DNA of 64,000 bases from Streptomyces alanosinicus (GTDB lineage: Bacteria; Actinomycetota; Actinomycetes; Streptomycetales; Streptomycetaceae): contig NZ_BMVG01000019.1 of NCBI RefSeq assembly GCF_014650595.1, positions 62,001 to 126,000 on the forward strand, given 5' to 3'. The translations under genes and the position numbers were made by a program. The notes beneath the pieces were generated by a model. The model had not been told where the DNA came from. It saw nothing but the letters and a program-made list of their open reading frames with translations, and searched no databases. Below are positions 49,310 through 57,777 of this stretch, one piece after another. How positions within the stretch are numbered: position 1 is the stretch's first letter; each line of letters starts with the position of its first letter.

Positions 49310-49738
49310 ATGGCCGAAGTCAGCGCGGAGTCACGCATCCAGGCACCGGCCGAGAAGGTGTGGGCGCAGCTCACCGACTGGCCGTCGTACGGGGAGTGGA
49401 ACGCCACCCACACCGGTTTCCCCAAGGGCGGCCCGCGGACGCTGGCCGTGGGCGGGACGTTCCAGGAGAACATGAAGCTGATGGGCTTCCCGGCCGAGGT
49501 CGACTGGACCATCGAGGAGCTGGAGCCGGCGCGGGTGTTCGCCATCCGCGGCAAGGGCCCGATGGCGGTGACGGTCGCCACCCGCTACACCCTCACCCCC
49601 GACGGCGACGCCACGTCCGTGCGCATCGACGGTGAGTTCACCGGCGCGGCCGTGTCGCTGATGGCGGGCAAGCTGAAGGACTCGGCGACGGCCGCCCTGA
49701 ACGAGTCGCTGCGCAAGCTGGCCGGCCTGGTGGTCTGA
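49310..49738 (+). CDS. SRPBCC (START/PYR-like) family protein
   Basis: 142 aa, ATG 49310 with GAAAGGG upstream. The helix-grip fold is evident: VSAESRIQAPAEKVWAQLTDWPSYGEWNATHTGFPKGGPRTLAVGGTFQENMKLMG, then ATRYTLTPDGDATSVRIDGEFTG and a long C-terminal helix AGKLKDSATAALNESLRKLAGL. Such proteins bind hydrophobic ligands or act as cyclases; no specific role is visible. It is convergent with padR across a 12-bp hairpin. The 373-base gap before it (48937-49309) has no confident gene; see findings. Confidence 0.9.
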   Translation: MAEVSAESRIQAPAEKVWAQLTDWPSYGEWNATHTGFPKGGPRTLAVGGTFQENMKLMGFPAEVDWTIEELEPARVFAIRGKGPMAVTVATRYTLTPDGDATSVRIDGEFTGAAVSLMAGKLKDSATAALNESLRKLAGLVV

Positions 49739-49761
49739 ACCGGGGCGGGCCGGACACGGGA

Positions 49762-49795
49762 AGGCGCCCCGCGTGGCTGACCGCGCGGGGCGCCT
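49762..49795. terminator. convergent terminator
   Basis: Perfect 12-bp stem AGGCGCCCCGCG / CGCGGGGCGCCT with a 10-base loop, between the SRPBCC gene and padR. Confidence 0.88.
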
Positions 49796-49817
49796 CGCCT
49801 CACCTCACCCGTGAGCC

Positions 49818-50444
49818 TCAGTGCTCGTCGGCGAGGATCAGGTAGAGCTTCTTGCGGGCGTCGTTGATGACGGCCAGCGCCTTCTCACGCTGTTCCTTGC
49901 TGCCGGTCTTCCAGACCTGGCCGAAGGCCTCCATCAGACCGAACCCGGCCTGGCGGATCTCGCTGAGGGCCTCCCAGTCGACTCCGCGCGAGGCCTCTTC
50001 CCAAGGCGCGTCCGCGCCCTCGTCGGCGGCGCCGCGCCCGTCCTCGGTCAGGGCGAACAGCTTCTTGCCGCCCTCGCTCTCGCTGGCGATCAGGCCCTCG
50101 TCCTCCAGCAGCTGCAGCGTGGGGTAGACCGAGCCGGGGCTGGGCTTCCACGCGCCGCCGCTGCGTTCGGCGATCTCCTGGATCATCTCGTAGCCGTGCA
50201 TGGGGCGGTCCTTGAGCAGGGCCAGGATCGAGGCCCGTACGTCGCCGCGCCGCGCCCGTCCCCTCGGGCCGCCGCGCCCCCTGGGTCCCCAGGGACCGGG
50301 GCCGAATCCGGGCCCGCCGGGGCCGAACCCCGGGCCACCCGGACCGAAGGGCCCGAAAGCGGCCCGTCGCCCGTCGAATCCACCCATGCCCCGCCGGCCG
50401 GGGCCCTCGTGCCCATGTCCACGCTCGAATCCGTGGGTACGCAT
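49818..50444 (-). CDS. PadR-family regulator with Gly/Pro/Phe-rich N-terminus
   Basis: 208 aa, ATG 50444. Residues about 20-60 are a low-complexity tract (FGPGGPGFGPGGPGFGPGPW). PadR winged helix: DVRASILALLKDRPMHGYEMIQEIAERSGGAWKPSPGSVYPTLQLLEDEGLIASESEGGKKLFALTEDGR, then a C-terminal dimer helix. Such PadR proteins repress efflux or stress genes. Two palindromes (50482-50504, 50510-50519) in its own upstream region suggest autorepression. No obvious target gene adjoins it. Confidence 0.92.
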   Translation of the reverse strand: MRTHGFERGHGHEGPGRRGMGGFDGRRAAFGPFGPGGPGFGPGGPGFGPGPWGPRGRGGPRGRARRGDVRASILALLKDRPMHGYEMIQEIAERSGGAWKPSPGSVYPTLQLLEDEGLIASESEGGKKLFALTEDGRGAADEGADAPWEEASRGVDWEALSEIRQAGFGLMEAFGQVWKTGSKEQREKALAVINDARKKLYLILADEH

Positions 50445-50481
50445 GGCGATCACTCCATTCCATCGCTGATCAGTCACGTCT

Positions 50482-50519
50482 GCATCGCGTATCGTTCGCG
50501 ATGCCTCAACGATATATCG
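50482..50519. promoter_or_regulatory. PadR operator candidates: two palindromes
   Basis: GCATCGCG-N7-CGCGATGC (50482-50504) and CGATATATCG (50510-50519, perfect). Both lie 40-75 bases upstream of padR in an AT-richer patch and share ATCG half-sites. CGATATAT-like motifs are typical of actinobacterial PadR autoregulation. Confidence 0.6.
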
Positions 50520-50698
50520 GAACCGATCGCATGACAACACCCTTCCGGGACGGTCGTCTGTTGATCTCTCGCCACGAAGGTCGGGCATTGTCAGCGAAGA
50601 TCGGTGGCCGTTAGGTTTTCTCGGCGAAGGCGTCGGCGGGATCGTCGGGTTCGGTTGTCCGGGACGAAGCCGCGTGGACGGTCGCTGTGGGGGGCGTG

Positions 50699-52618
50699 GT
50701 GACGGTGCGGGTGTTGGCGGGCCGATACGAGTTGGTCGGGCTCGTGGGCCGGGGCGGGATGGGAGAGGTCTGGGAAGGCCGGGACCGCGTCATTGAGCGA
50801 CGGGTGGCGGTCAAGCTGCTCCCCCTTGCCGCCGGCGATGCCTCGGGCGCGGACCTGTTCTTCCGCGAGGCACGCACCGCGGGTGCGCTGAACCACTCAG
50901 GTGTGGTCACGGTGTTCGATCTGGGCCAGGACGAGACGGACGGCTCGCTGTTCCTGGTCATGGAGTTCCTGGAGGGCCGGGACCTGGCGTCGGTGCTGCG
51001 CGCGGATGGCCTGCCGCCGGTCGCGGCCGTGGTCGGCTGGGGCGTACAGGCCATGGCCGCGCTGGCCCGTGCCCACGGTGCGGGCGTGGTGCACCGGGAC
51101 CTGAAGCCGGCCAACCTGATGCTCACCCCCGACGGACAGGTCAAGATCCTCGACTTCGGGATCGCCCGGTTCATGGAGTCGACGAAGAAGTCGAGCAAGA
51201 TCATGGGCACCCTGGCGTACATGCCGCCGGAGCGGTTCGAAGGGCATCCCGGCGATGCCCGCTCGGACCTGTACTCCTTCGGCTGCGTCCTCAGCGAACT
51301 CCTCACCGGCCGACCGCCGTTCGACGCCGACGATCCGGTGGGCATGATGAGCGCGCATCTGCGCCACGCCCCCGCACCACCCGGCCGCACCCGCCCCGGT
51401 ATACCCGGCGCCCTCGGCGACCTCGTCCTGGCGCTTCTGGCCAAGCAGCCCGACGACCGGCCCGCCACCGCCGCGGAGGTCGCCGACCGGCTCAGCGCCA
51501 TCCACCGAGCCCTGCTCGGACAACCCGACGCAGGGCCGGACCGACCGCCCGCGTCGGCAGCGGCGGTTGCGGCCCCCGCGGTCTTCTCCGCCCTTCCCAC
51601 GGAAACCGCCACCCCCCGTCCCATCGCCACGCCGTCCCCGGCGATCAGGCCTGCGCCCGGCTCCCGACGCCCGGCCCGCTACACCAGGCTGGGCGCCCCG
51701 TTGACCACGCATGCCAGGAACTCCGGGGCGGTGGCCTTCTCCCCGGACGGATCTCTGCTGGCCACCGCCGGAACGGGCGGGGCTGTGCTGTTGTGGGACT
51801 CGCAGACCCGTCGTCCGGTCGGCGAGCCTCTCGCCTCGAACGCCAAGCGCATCTTCACGCTTGCGTTCTCCCCGGACGGCTCGCTGCTGGCCGCTGCCCC
51901 CGGCGGGCCTGGCCGGGACAGAGTCATGTTGTGGAACGTGCGCACAAGGAAGGCGATCGGCGAGCTCATCGCCGACTCCGAGATCGCGAAGGTGGCCTTC
52001 TCCCCGGGCGGCTCCCTGCTGGCCACCGGCGGCAATGACGGGGTTGTGCTGCTGTGGGACCCGACCGCCCGGCAACGGGTCGGTCCTCCCCTCATCGCCA
52101 ACGCCGGCCAGATCTGGGCGATGGCGTTCTCCCCGGACGGCTCCCTGCTGGCCACCGGTGGCAAAGGCGGGGCGGTCTCCTTGTGGGATACGGCGACCCG
52201 GCACAGGGTCACCTCACTCGCCGTGCAGCGCCGTACACGATGGCTGGGACGCCGTCAGACAGCACTCGACGGCGGAGTCTTCGCGATGGCGTTCTCCCCG
52301 GACGGGTCCGTGCTGGCCACCGGCGGTATCAGAGAGGTACTGCTGTGGGATCCGGTCACCGGTGGTCGGGTCACCGGCTGGCGCCTGTTCGTCCCGGTGA
52401 CCGCCGCGCTGGCGTTCTCCCCCGACGGCTCACTCCTGGCCACCGCCGACTGGGGCGGAGCGGTGCAGCTGTGGGACCGGGCCACCCGGAAACCGGTCGA
52501 CGAGTTCCGTGACCACAACGGAATGGCGAGAGCAGTGGCGTTCTCCCCGGACGGTTCCTTGCTTGCCTCCGCCGGCGACGACGGCACGGTGCCGTTGTAT
52601 GCCCGGCTCGCCCCGTAG
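50699..52618 (+). CDS. Ser/Thr protein kinase fused to a seven-repeat WD40 propeller
   Basis: 639 aa from GTG 50699 (GTG 50687 is four codons longer). Hanks-type kinase, residues about 8-270: GRGGMGEVWEG, VAVKLL, VVHRDLKPANLML, ILDFGIARF, MPPERF, SDLYSFGCVLSELLTGRPPF, so it should be active. A Pro/Ala linker (about 275-325) precedes seven WD repeats, each AFSPDGSLLATxGxGGAVxLWD-like, enough for a closed propeller. There is no TM helix, unlike typical PASTA or NHL kinases, so it is cytosolic. The repeats are strikingly alike at DNA level, pointing to recent internal duplication. It is 170 bases upstream of the putative NADase effector; a functional link is possible but unproven. Confidence 0.9.
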   Translation: MTVRVLAGRYELVGLVGRGGMGEVWEGRDRVIERRVAVKLLPLAAGDASGADLFFREARTAGALNHSGVVTVFDLGQDETDGSLFLVMEFLEGRDLASVLRADGLPPVAAVVGWGVQAMAALARAHGAGVVHRDLKPANLMLTPDGQVKILDFGIARFMESTKKSSKIMGTLAYMPPERFEGHPGDARSDLYSFGCVLSELLTGRPPFDADDPVGMMSAHLRHAPAPPGRTRPGIPGALGDLVLALLAKQPDDRPATAAEVADRLSAIHRALLGQPDAGPDRPPASAAAVAAPAVFSALPTETATPRPIATPSPAIRPAPGSRRPARYTRLGAPLTTHARNSGAVAFSPDGSLLATAGTGGAVLLWDSQTRRPVGEPLASNAKRIFTLAFSPDGSLLAAAPGGPGRDRVMLWNVRTRKAIGELIADSEIAKVAFSPGGSLLATGGNDGVVLLWDPTARQRVGPPLIANAGQIWAMAFSPDGSLLATGGKGGAVSLWDTATRHRVTSLAVQRRTRWLGRRQTALDGGVFAMAFSPDGSVLATGGIREVLLWDPVTGGRVTGWRLFVPVTAALAFSPDGSLLATADWGGAVQLWDRATRKPVDEFRDHNGMARAVAFSPDGSLLASAGDDGTVPLYARLAP

Positions 52619-52748
52619 GAGTGGTGACTGAGTACTGGAGTTTGCGGGTTCAGGACGTCAGAGATCCACCGCGCTCCAGTGCCCGGTCCGGGTCCGCCGG
52701 TGCCCCCTGACTGCCCTTTCGGCCCTCGTGGCAACCGTGTCGACGCCC

Positions 52749-52754
52749 TAGTGT
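52749..52754 (+). promoter_or_regulatory. -10 box of the putative NADase effector
   Basis: TAGTGT lies about 36 bases before GTG 52790, which has GGAGGGG 9 bases upstream. This favours that start over the GTG inside the -10 box (52751). Confidence 0.4.
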
Positions 52755-52789
52755 CGGAGCCATACGGCGAGCCGGAGGGGCTGGAGAGC

Positions 52790-53755
52790 GTGCGAAAGGC
52801 AGTGACACACTCGCAGTCGCCGGCACCCGAGGCGGCGCCGAGGAAACGTGCGCAGGGGCTGGCTCCGGAGCTCGCCGCCGGTCCGGCGCCGCGTCCCGCC
52901 GAACTCGCCGCCCTCCAGCGGACGATGGGCAACGCGGCCGTCACGCGCCGGCTCCAGCGCCAGCCGGATCCCGGGGTCAGGGACGAGGCTCGGCGGCACG
53001 CCGCCGAGCCCACCGTGCACGGCGAGTGGGGCACGTTCCGCGACATGATGACTCGGGCGGGCTTCCCCGACGATGTCACGGACGTCGCCTGGCAGCTCGT
53101 CCTCGGCGGCATCGCCGAACAGGGACAGCTCAACGACGAGGCCATGGCGAAGTTCACCGAACGCCAGGAACAGCGCGACCACCGCGCGTCGAACAGCTGG
53201 TACCAGGAGCTGGTGAAGGTCGTCGGCGACTATCTGGAGATCGACACACCGACGCTGGCCCTCTGGTCGGGCGGCCGGGAGGTCAGCGACTACTCCCGCA
53301 CCAAGGGCCACACACCCCTGGAGGCCACCCCCTTCGGCGGCGTGGTCGACAAGCTCACCCTGACCTCGGACTGGCTGCTCAAGACGCCCATGTGGAACGT
53401 GCTGTCCAAGGCCTTCGTGAGCCGCGCCCGCGGCCCCGTCCACATCTTTCTGCGGGCGTACAACCCCGACAGCGTCCTCATCGCGCAGGAGGTCCCGCAA
53501 CTGCGCGTGGTCATGGCGCTCAACCCGGCGGTGAAACTCGTCTGGCACCCGGTGTACGCCGCGGACGACGGGAAGCTGATGGAGGTCACCAAGAGCCTTG
53601 AGCTGGCCTCCGACGCGTCCTACCCCACCCGGGACGAGTGTGTACAGGTCCTCTACGACTACCTCCGGCTCCTCCACGACCCGGCCAACGCCCACTCCCG
53701 GCGCGCCTACGCGGACATGAGCAGCCGCCTCGCCGCCAACGGCAACCCTCAGTAG
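52790..53755 (+). CDS. putative eCIS-associated CD38-like ADP-ribosyl cyclase/NADase toxin
   Basis: 321 aa from GTG 52790. The N-terminus is disordered and basic, with LAALQRTMGNAAVTRRLQRQ at about 41-59, the LQRxxGNAAVxRxLQR leader I associate with cargo proteins of extracellular contractile injection systems. Residues about 60-150 are helical. From about 155 the order LWSGGREV, PLEATPFGGVVDKL, MWNVLSKAF, PVHIFLRA, AQEVPQL follows CD38/ADP-ribosyl cyclase: W159, E178, D187, W202 and E234 correspond to human W125, E146, D155, W189 and E226. It would then cleave or cyclise NAD. No immunity gene is recognised. It is a motif-level assignment, not a search result. Confidence 0.68.
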   Translation: MRKAVTHSQSPAPEAAPRKRAQGLAPELAAGPAPRPAELAALQRTMGNAAVTRRLQRQPDPGVRDEARRHAAEPTVHGEWGTFRDMMTRAGFPDDVTDVAWQLVLGGIAEQGQLNDEAMAKFTERQEQRDHRASNSWYQELVKVVGDYLEIDTPTLALWSGGREVSDYSRTKGHTPLEATPFGGVVDKLTLTSDWLLKTPMWNVLSKAFVSRARGPVHIFLRAYNPDSVLIAQEVPQLRVVMALNPAVKLVWHPVYAADDGKLMEVTKSLELASDASYPTRDECVQVLYDYLRLLHDPANAHSRRAYADMSSRLAANGNPQ

Positions 53756-53809
53756 CACCGACCGCCTTCGCCGGGCGGCTCAGGCCGGCTGTACCCAAGT
53801 ACCGGCCGA

Positions 53810-53845
53810 GGGCCACGTGCCGGCCGCGGGCCACGTGCCGGCCGC
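53810..53845. repeat. 18-bp tandem duplication upstream of phzF-like gene
   Basis: GGGCCACGTGCCGGCCGC occurs twice in tandem (53810-53827, 53828-53845), with a partial third unit before. CACGTG is palindromic. Nothing else is seen in the 166-base gap. Confidence 0.85.
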
Positions 53846-53921
53846 AGGTCCGCGGGAATCATGCCAGGATTCGCGAATTGGCCTTGGGCCGCCGTCCGGC
53901 GCTGCCGCTAGCGTCGGGGTC

Positions 53922-54734
53922 ATGCGCATTCGAATCGTGGACGCCTTCACCGACCGCCCCTTCGCCGGCAACCCGGCCGGAGTCCTGCTCCTCGACGACG
54001 CCTTCCCGGACGACGACCGGCTGCAGAACGTCGCCATGGAGGTCAACCACGCCGAGACGGCGTTCGCGCACCGGCTGCCCGAGGGCGGCGCGGCGGACTG
54101 GGCGCTGCGCTGGTTCACACCGGTCGCCGAGGTGGCGATGTGCGGGCACGCCACCCTCGCCACGGCTCACGTCCTGCACACCACCGGCGCCCACCCGGGA
54201 CCGGTGCGGTTCGCCACCCGCAGTGGCGTGCTCATCGCCACGCCCACGGCGGACGGCTCGATCACCCTCGACTTCCCGACGGCCCCGCTCACCGCGGTGG
54301 AGCTCCCGGCAGGGGTCGCCGAGGCGCTCGGCGCGCAGCCGGCCGCCGTCTTCGACACCAGCCCGGACGTCGGTGACCTGCTGGTGGAGCTGGCCGACGA
54401 GAAGACGGTCCGCGGCCTCGCCCCGAACCTGAAGTCCCTGGGCGCCTACTCGGCACGCGGCATCATCGCCACCGCCCGCGCCGACGACGCCTCCCGCGGC
54501 TACGACTTCGTCTCCCGCTGCTTCTTCCCGAACGTCGGCATCGACGAGGACCCGGTCACCGGCAGCGCCCACACCGCCCTCGCCCCGCACTGGTCGGCGC
54601 GCCTCGGCCGCACCGACCTCACCGGACTGCAGGCCTCCCGCCGCACCGGCCTGGTCCGCACCGGTCTGCGCGGCGCACGCACCCTGCTCACCGGCCGCGC
54701 GGTCACGGTCATCGAGGGCGAACTGCACGCCTGA
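53922..54734 (+). CDS. PhzF-family isomerase/epimerase-like protein
   Basis: 270 aa from ATG 53922, 7 bases after a TAGCGT box (leaderless). PhzF/DapF fold: IVDAFTDRPFAGNPAGVLLLDD, then the catalytic Glu in VNHAETAFAHRL, FTPVAEVAMCGHATLATAHVL and DEDPVTGSAHTALAPHWSARLG. PhzF itself isomerises a phenazine precursor, but most members outside phenazine clusters have unknown substrates. No phenazine genes adjoin, so the name must not be taken as a pathway assignment. Confidence 0.93.
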   Translation: MRIRIVDAFTDRPFAGNPAGVLLLDDAFPDDDRLQNVAMEVNHAETAFAHRLPEGGAADWALRWFTPVAEVAMCGHATLATAHVLHTTGAHPGPVRFATRSGVLIATPTADGSITLDFPTAPLTAVELPAGVAEALGAQPAAVFDTSPDVGDLLVELADEKTVRGLAPNLKSLGAYSARGIIATARADDASRGYDFVSRCFFPNVGIDEDPVTGSAHTALAPHWSARLGRTDLTGLQASRRTGLVRTGLRGARTLLTGRAVTVIEGELHA

Positions 54735-54753
54735 AACGGCGCGGCCGCCGGCC

Positions 54754-55584
54754 TCAGGCCGTGGGCAGCCAGCCGACCTTCCCCGCGAGCAGGGCGTAAC
54801 CGACGAACGCGCCGATGTCGAGCAGGGAGTGCGCGACGACCAGCGGACCGACCCGCCCCCAGCGGCGGTACAGGTACACGAACACCACGCCCATGACGAG
54901 GTTGCCGAGGAATCCGCCGATGCCCTGGTAGAGGTGGTACGAACCGCGCAGGACCGCGCTGGCCACCAGCGCGGTCCCCGGGGTCCAGCCCAACTGGCCC
55001 AGCCTGCGCAGCAGATACCCGACGACGATGACCTCTTCGAGGACCGCGTTCTGCAGGGCGGAAAGGATCAGCACCGGGTACTTCCACCACACGTCCGGCA
55101 GGGCCTCGGGGACGACCGTGAGGTTGAAGCCGAGACCCCGGGCGGCCAGGTAGAAGGCGATCCCGGTGCTGCCGATCACCGCCGCGACCCCGGCGCCCCG
55201 GGCCAGGTCGGGCCGGGGGCGGCTGCGGTCGAAGCCGAGGGTGCGCAGGCCGGCGCCCTCGCGCAGCAGGAAGTGGGCAACCAGGGCGACGGGGATCAGC
55301 GCGGTGGCGATGCCGAACAGCTGCCAGGCGAGGTCGAGCCAGGGGCGGCCGGGCGCGGCCGAGGCGTTGAGGGTGGCCGCCTGGTCCTTCAGGCCGCCCG
55401 GCTTGGTGACCGAGCCGATGAAGCTGATCAGCGCGGAGACCCCGCTCGCCCCCAGCGAGAGCCCGAGGACGAGCAGCGTCTCGTCCCGCAGGATCCGCCG
55501 CGGGTCGCCCCCGCGCACCCCGGGCTCGGCCACCGAGTCAGCCTCCACCTGCACCCCTGCCTCCCTGCGGCTCACGGGCCCCAT
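54754..55584 (-). CDS. CPBP-family intramembrane protease
   Basis: 276 aa from ATG 55584 after GAGGGTGGG; the longer open frame to 55728 is not used. Seven or so TM helices. CPBP signature: ALQNAVLEEVIVVGYLLRRLGQLGWTPGTALVASAVLRGSYHLYQGIGGFLGNLVMGVVFVYLYRRWGRVGPLVVAHSLLDI, with the EE pair, the H of SYHLYQG and the AHSLLD His as metal ligands. It may process prenylated or membrane substrates, like Rce1 homologues; target unknown. It is 20 bases from the convergent phzF-like stop. Confidence 0.92.
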   Translation of the reverse strand: MGPVSRREAGVQVEADSVAEPGVRGGDPRRILRDETLLVLGLSLGASGVSALISFIGSVTKPGGLKDQAATLNASAAPGRPWLDLAWQLFGIATALIPVALVAHFLLREGAGLRTLGFDRSRPRPDLARGAGVAAVIGSTGIAFYLAARGLGFNLTVVPEALPDVWWKYPVLILSALQNAVLEEVIVVGYLLRRLGQLGWTPGTALVASAVLRGSYHLYQGIGGFLGNLVMGVVFVYLYRRWGRVGPLVVAHSLLDIGAFVGYALLAGKVGWLPTA

Positions 55585-55670
55585 GGCCCACCCTCGCCCC
55601 GCAAGGATCGCAGAAGCAGTGGTGAGAGCAGAAGTTCTCTCCGCCGCGGGACCCAAGGCCCGTACGACGC

Positions 55671-57206
55671 TCACCCCAGGTCGGCGAAACCCAGCGGAGC
55701 GACCCGCTCGGGCAACCCCACCGGCCACGTGTGCACCGGCTCGCCCCCGTGCATCAGCTCGGCATACCTCCGTGTCGTGGCGGCGAGCGCGGCCTCACGG
55801 GTCAGCCCCTGCTCCAGTGCCCGATGGAACGTGGCCGCCTGCCAGGACGCCCCGTTCACCCGGCGCCGGCAGCGTTCCTCGATGACGCCCAGGTACAGAT
55901 CGCGGTCGGCGGCCTCCACCCCCCACGCGTCCAGCCCGGCCGCGGCCAGCGGCAGCAGCTCGTCGCGGATCAGCGTGACCGCGTCGACCACGCCGGTGCC
56001 GCCGTAGCGCCCCCGCCGGGGCCACACGAACCGCGCGTCGATGCCGTACCGGCACGCCGCGTCGAAGTTGGCCTCGGCCACGGCGAAGGGCAGCCGGGTC
56101 CACACCGGTCTGGACTCCTCGGCGAGGGCGCGGACGAGGCCGTAGTAGAAGGCCGCGTTGGCGATCACATCGGTGATGGTCGGCCCGGCGGGCAGCACCC
56201 GGTTCTCCACCCTGAGATGCGGGACGCCGTCCGCGATGCCGTACACGGGCCGGTTCCAGCGGTAGATCGTGCCGTTGTGCAGCACCAGTTCGGCGAGACT
56301 GGGCGTGCCGCCCGCCGCAATGACGTCCAGCGGCTCCTCTTCGTCGCAGATCGGCAGCAGCGCCGGGAAGTAACGCAGATTCTCCTCGAACAGCTCGTAC
56401 GCGGAGGTGATCCACCGCTCGCCGAACCAGGTCCGCGGCCGTACGCCCTGTGCCTGGAGTTCGGGCGGGCGAGTGTCGGTGGACTGCAGGAACAGCGGGG
56501 GCCGGGACTCGCGCCACAGCTCGCGGCCGAACAGGAACGGCGAGTTGGCGCCGACGGCGATCTGCGCGGCGGTGGCCACCTGCGCCGCGTTCCACACATC
56601 CGCGAACCGGGCCGGGGTGACTTGAAGATGCAGCTGCACGGAGGTGCACGCGGCCTCGGGGACGATCGACTCGGTGGTGCAGAGGAGGTGTTCCACGCCC
56701 TCGATGTCCAGCCGGAAGTCCTCTCCTCGCGCGGCGACGATCTGGTCGTTGAGCAAGGTGTAGCGGTCGACCTCGGAGAGGTTGGCGGAGACCAGGTCGT
56801 CGCGGCCGAGCGTGGGCAGGATGCCGATCATGACGATGCCCGCGTCGACCTCGCCCGCCTTGCGGTGGGCGTAGGCGAACGAGGTGCGCAGTTCCTCGGC
56901 GAGCCGGTCGAATACCCGGCCGCCCAATCTGTGTGGGGCGATGTTGACTTCCAGATTGAACATGGCGAGTTCTGTTTGGAAATCACGGCTCGCGATGCGC
57001 TCCAGTACCTGCCCGTTCAACATTTTCGGCATACCGTCGGGCCCGGCGAGATTCAATTCGATCTCGACTCCCATGAGGTTCTTAGGACGGTCGAATCGCT
57101 TCTCGCGCAACAGCCGCTCCAGTCCCGTGAGGCACTTCTGGAGCTTTTCGCGGTAGCGCTGGCGATCGGACAGGTCGAAGTGCCCTGCCACGACCTTCTC
57201 CCCCAT
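55671..57206 (-). CDS. glutamate-cysteine ligase family enzyme
   Basis: 511 aa, ATG 57206. GCS2-like domain: NLMGVEIELNLAGPDGMPKMLNGQVLERIASRDFQTELAMFNLEVNIAPHRLGG, then CTSVQLHLQVTPARFADVWNAAQVATAAQIAVGANSPFLFGRELWRESRPPLF. The VGVEIE-type metal-binding Glu cluster and the HLQV segment support carboxylate-amine ligation. Streptomyces makes mycothiol not glutathione, so the product is probably a gamma-glutamyl compound. The 571-base gap upstream (57207-57777) has only a weak candidate small ORF and a TATAAA box. Confidence 0.9.
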   Translation of the reverse strand: MGEKVVAGHFDLSDRQRYREKLQKCLTGLERLLREKRFDRPKNLMGVEIELNLAGPDGMPKMLNGQVLERIASRDFQTELAMFNLEVNIAPHRLGGRVFDRLAEELRTSFAYAHRKAGEVDAGIVMIGILPTLGRDDLVSANLSEVDRYTLLNDQIVAARGEDFRLDIEGVEHLLCTTESIVPEAACTSVQLHLQVTPARFADVWNAAQVATAAQIAVGANSPFLFGRELWRESRPPLFLQSTDTRPPELQAQGVRPRTWFGERWITSAYELFEENLRYFPALLPICDEEEPLDVIAAGGTPSLAELVLHNGTIYRWNRPVYGIADGVPHLRVENRVLPAGPTITDVIANAAFYYGLVRALAEESRPVWTRLPFAVAEANFDAACRYGIDARFVWPRRGRYGGTGVVDAVTLIRDELLPLAAAGLDAWGVEAADRDLYLGVIEERCRRRVNGASWQAATFHRALEQGLTREAALAATTRRYAELMHGGEPVHTWPVGLPERVAPLGFADLG

Positions 57207-57777
57207 CGAAGTGTCCCTCCTCGGATGGGCGGACCGGCGATCCGGCCGCCGGGCTGCCGGTCAGTGGGAGGATGATGCCCAGCGGAAGCGATCGATAACG
57301 TCCCCCGCGAGCCAGGCGCCCGCTACCCTGTCGGAATGTTCCCCGCGGCACATTCACGGGGCATGCAACAGTCCGGAACTCCGGGTTCCCTGAACGACTC
57401 GTGAAAAACGCCGACGACATCCAGCCGACCGCTACCGACGCGTATGGCGAGGTCAGCACCGGAGGACCGGCCCGGGAACCGGGAGAAGCCCCGCAAATCG
57501 TTGGCGCATTACCGCCTTGCACGGCCCCCGGAAATGGCATAGACGAAACAACGGCCGAACAGACGTCGTATAAACTTCGCCCACAAGGCAGAAGGCTGAC
57601 GCCCTCGGTCCTGGTTCCTGCCGTGTTCAGGCCGTCCTGGTGACGGGCGGCAGGCCGAGCCGCAGCCATGTTCACCGACCCGGGCCCTCACCCTTCCGGC
57701 CTTGCGTGAGCAGACAGCGCCGTCCGCCCCACCCCTCCTCGCGCCGCCGCGCCTGTCGAATGAGAGAGGCGACCCAC

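Noticed and set aside
53922..54734. Phenazine biosynthesis cluster
   Set aside because: Only a PhzF-family protein is present; no phzA-E or G genes. PhzF-like proteins are widespread outside phenazine pathways.
57401..57643. 80-codon plus-strand frame in the gap before the 199-aa gene
   Set aside because: No ribosome site, third-position bias fades after about 27 codons, and no similarity to anything recognised. Left as undetermined intergenic DNA.
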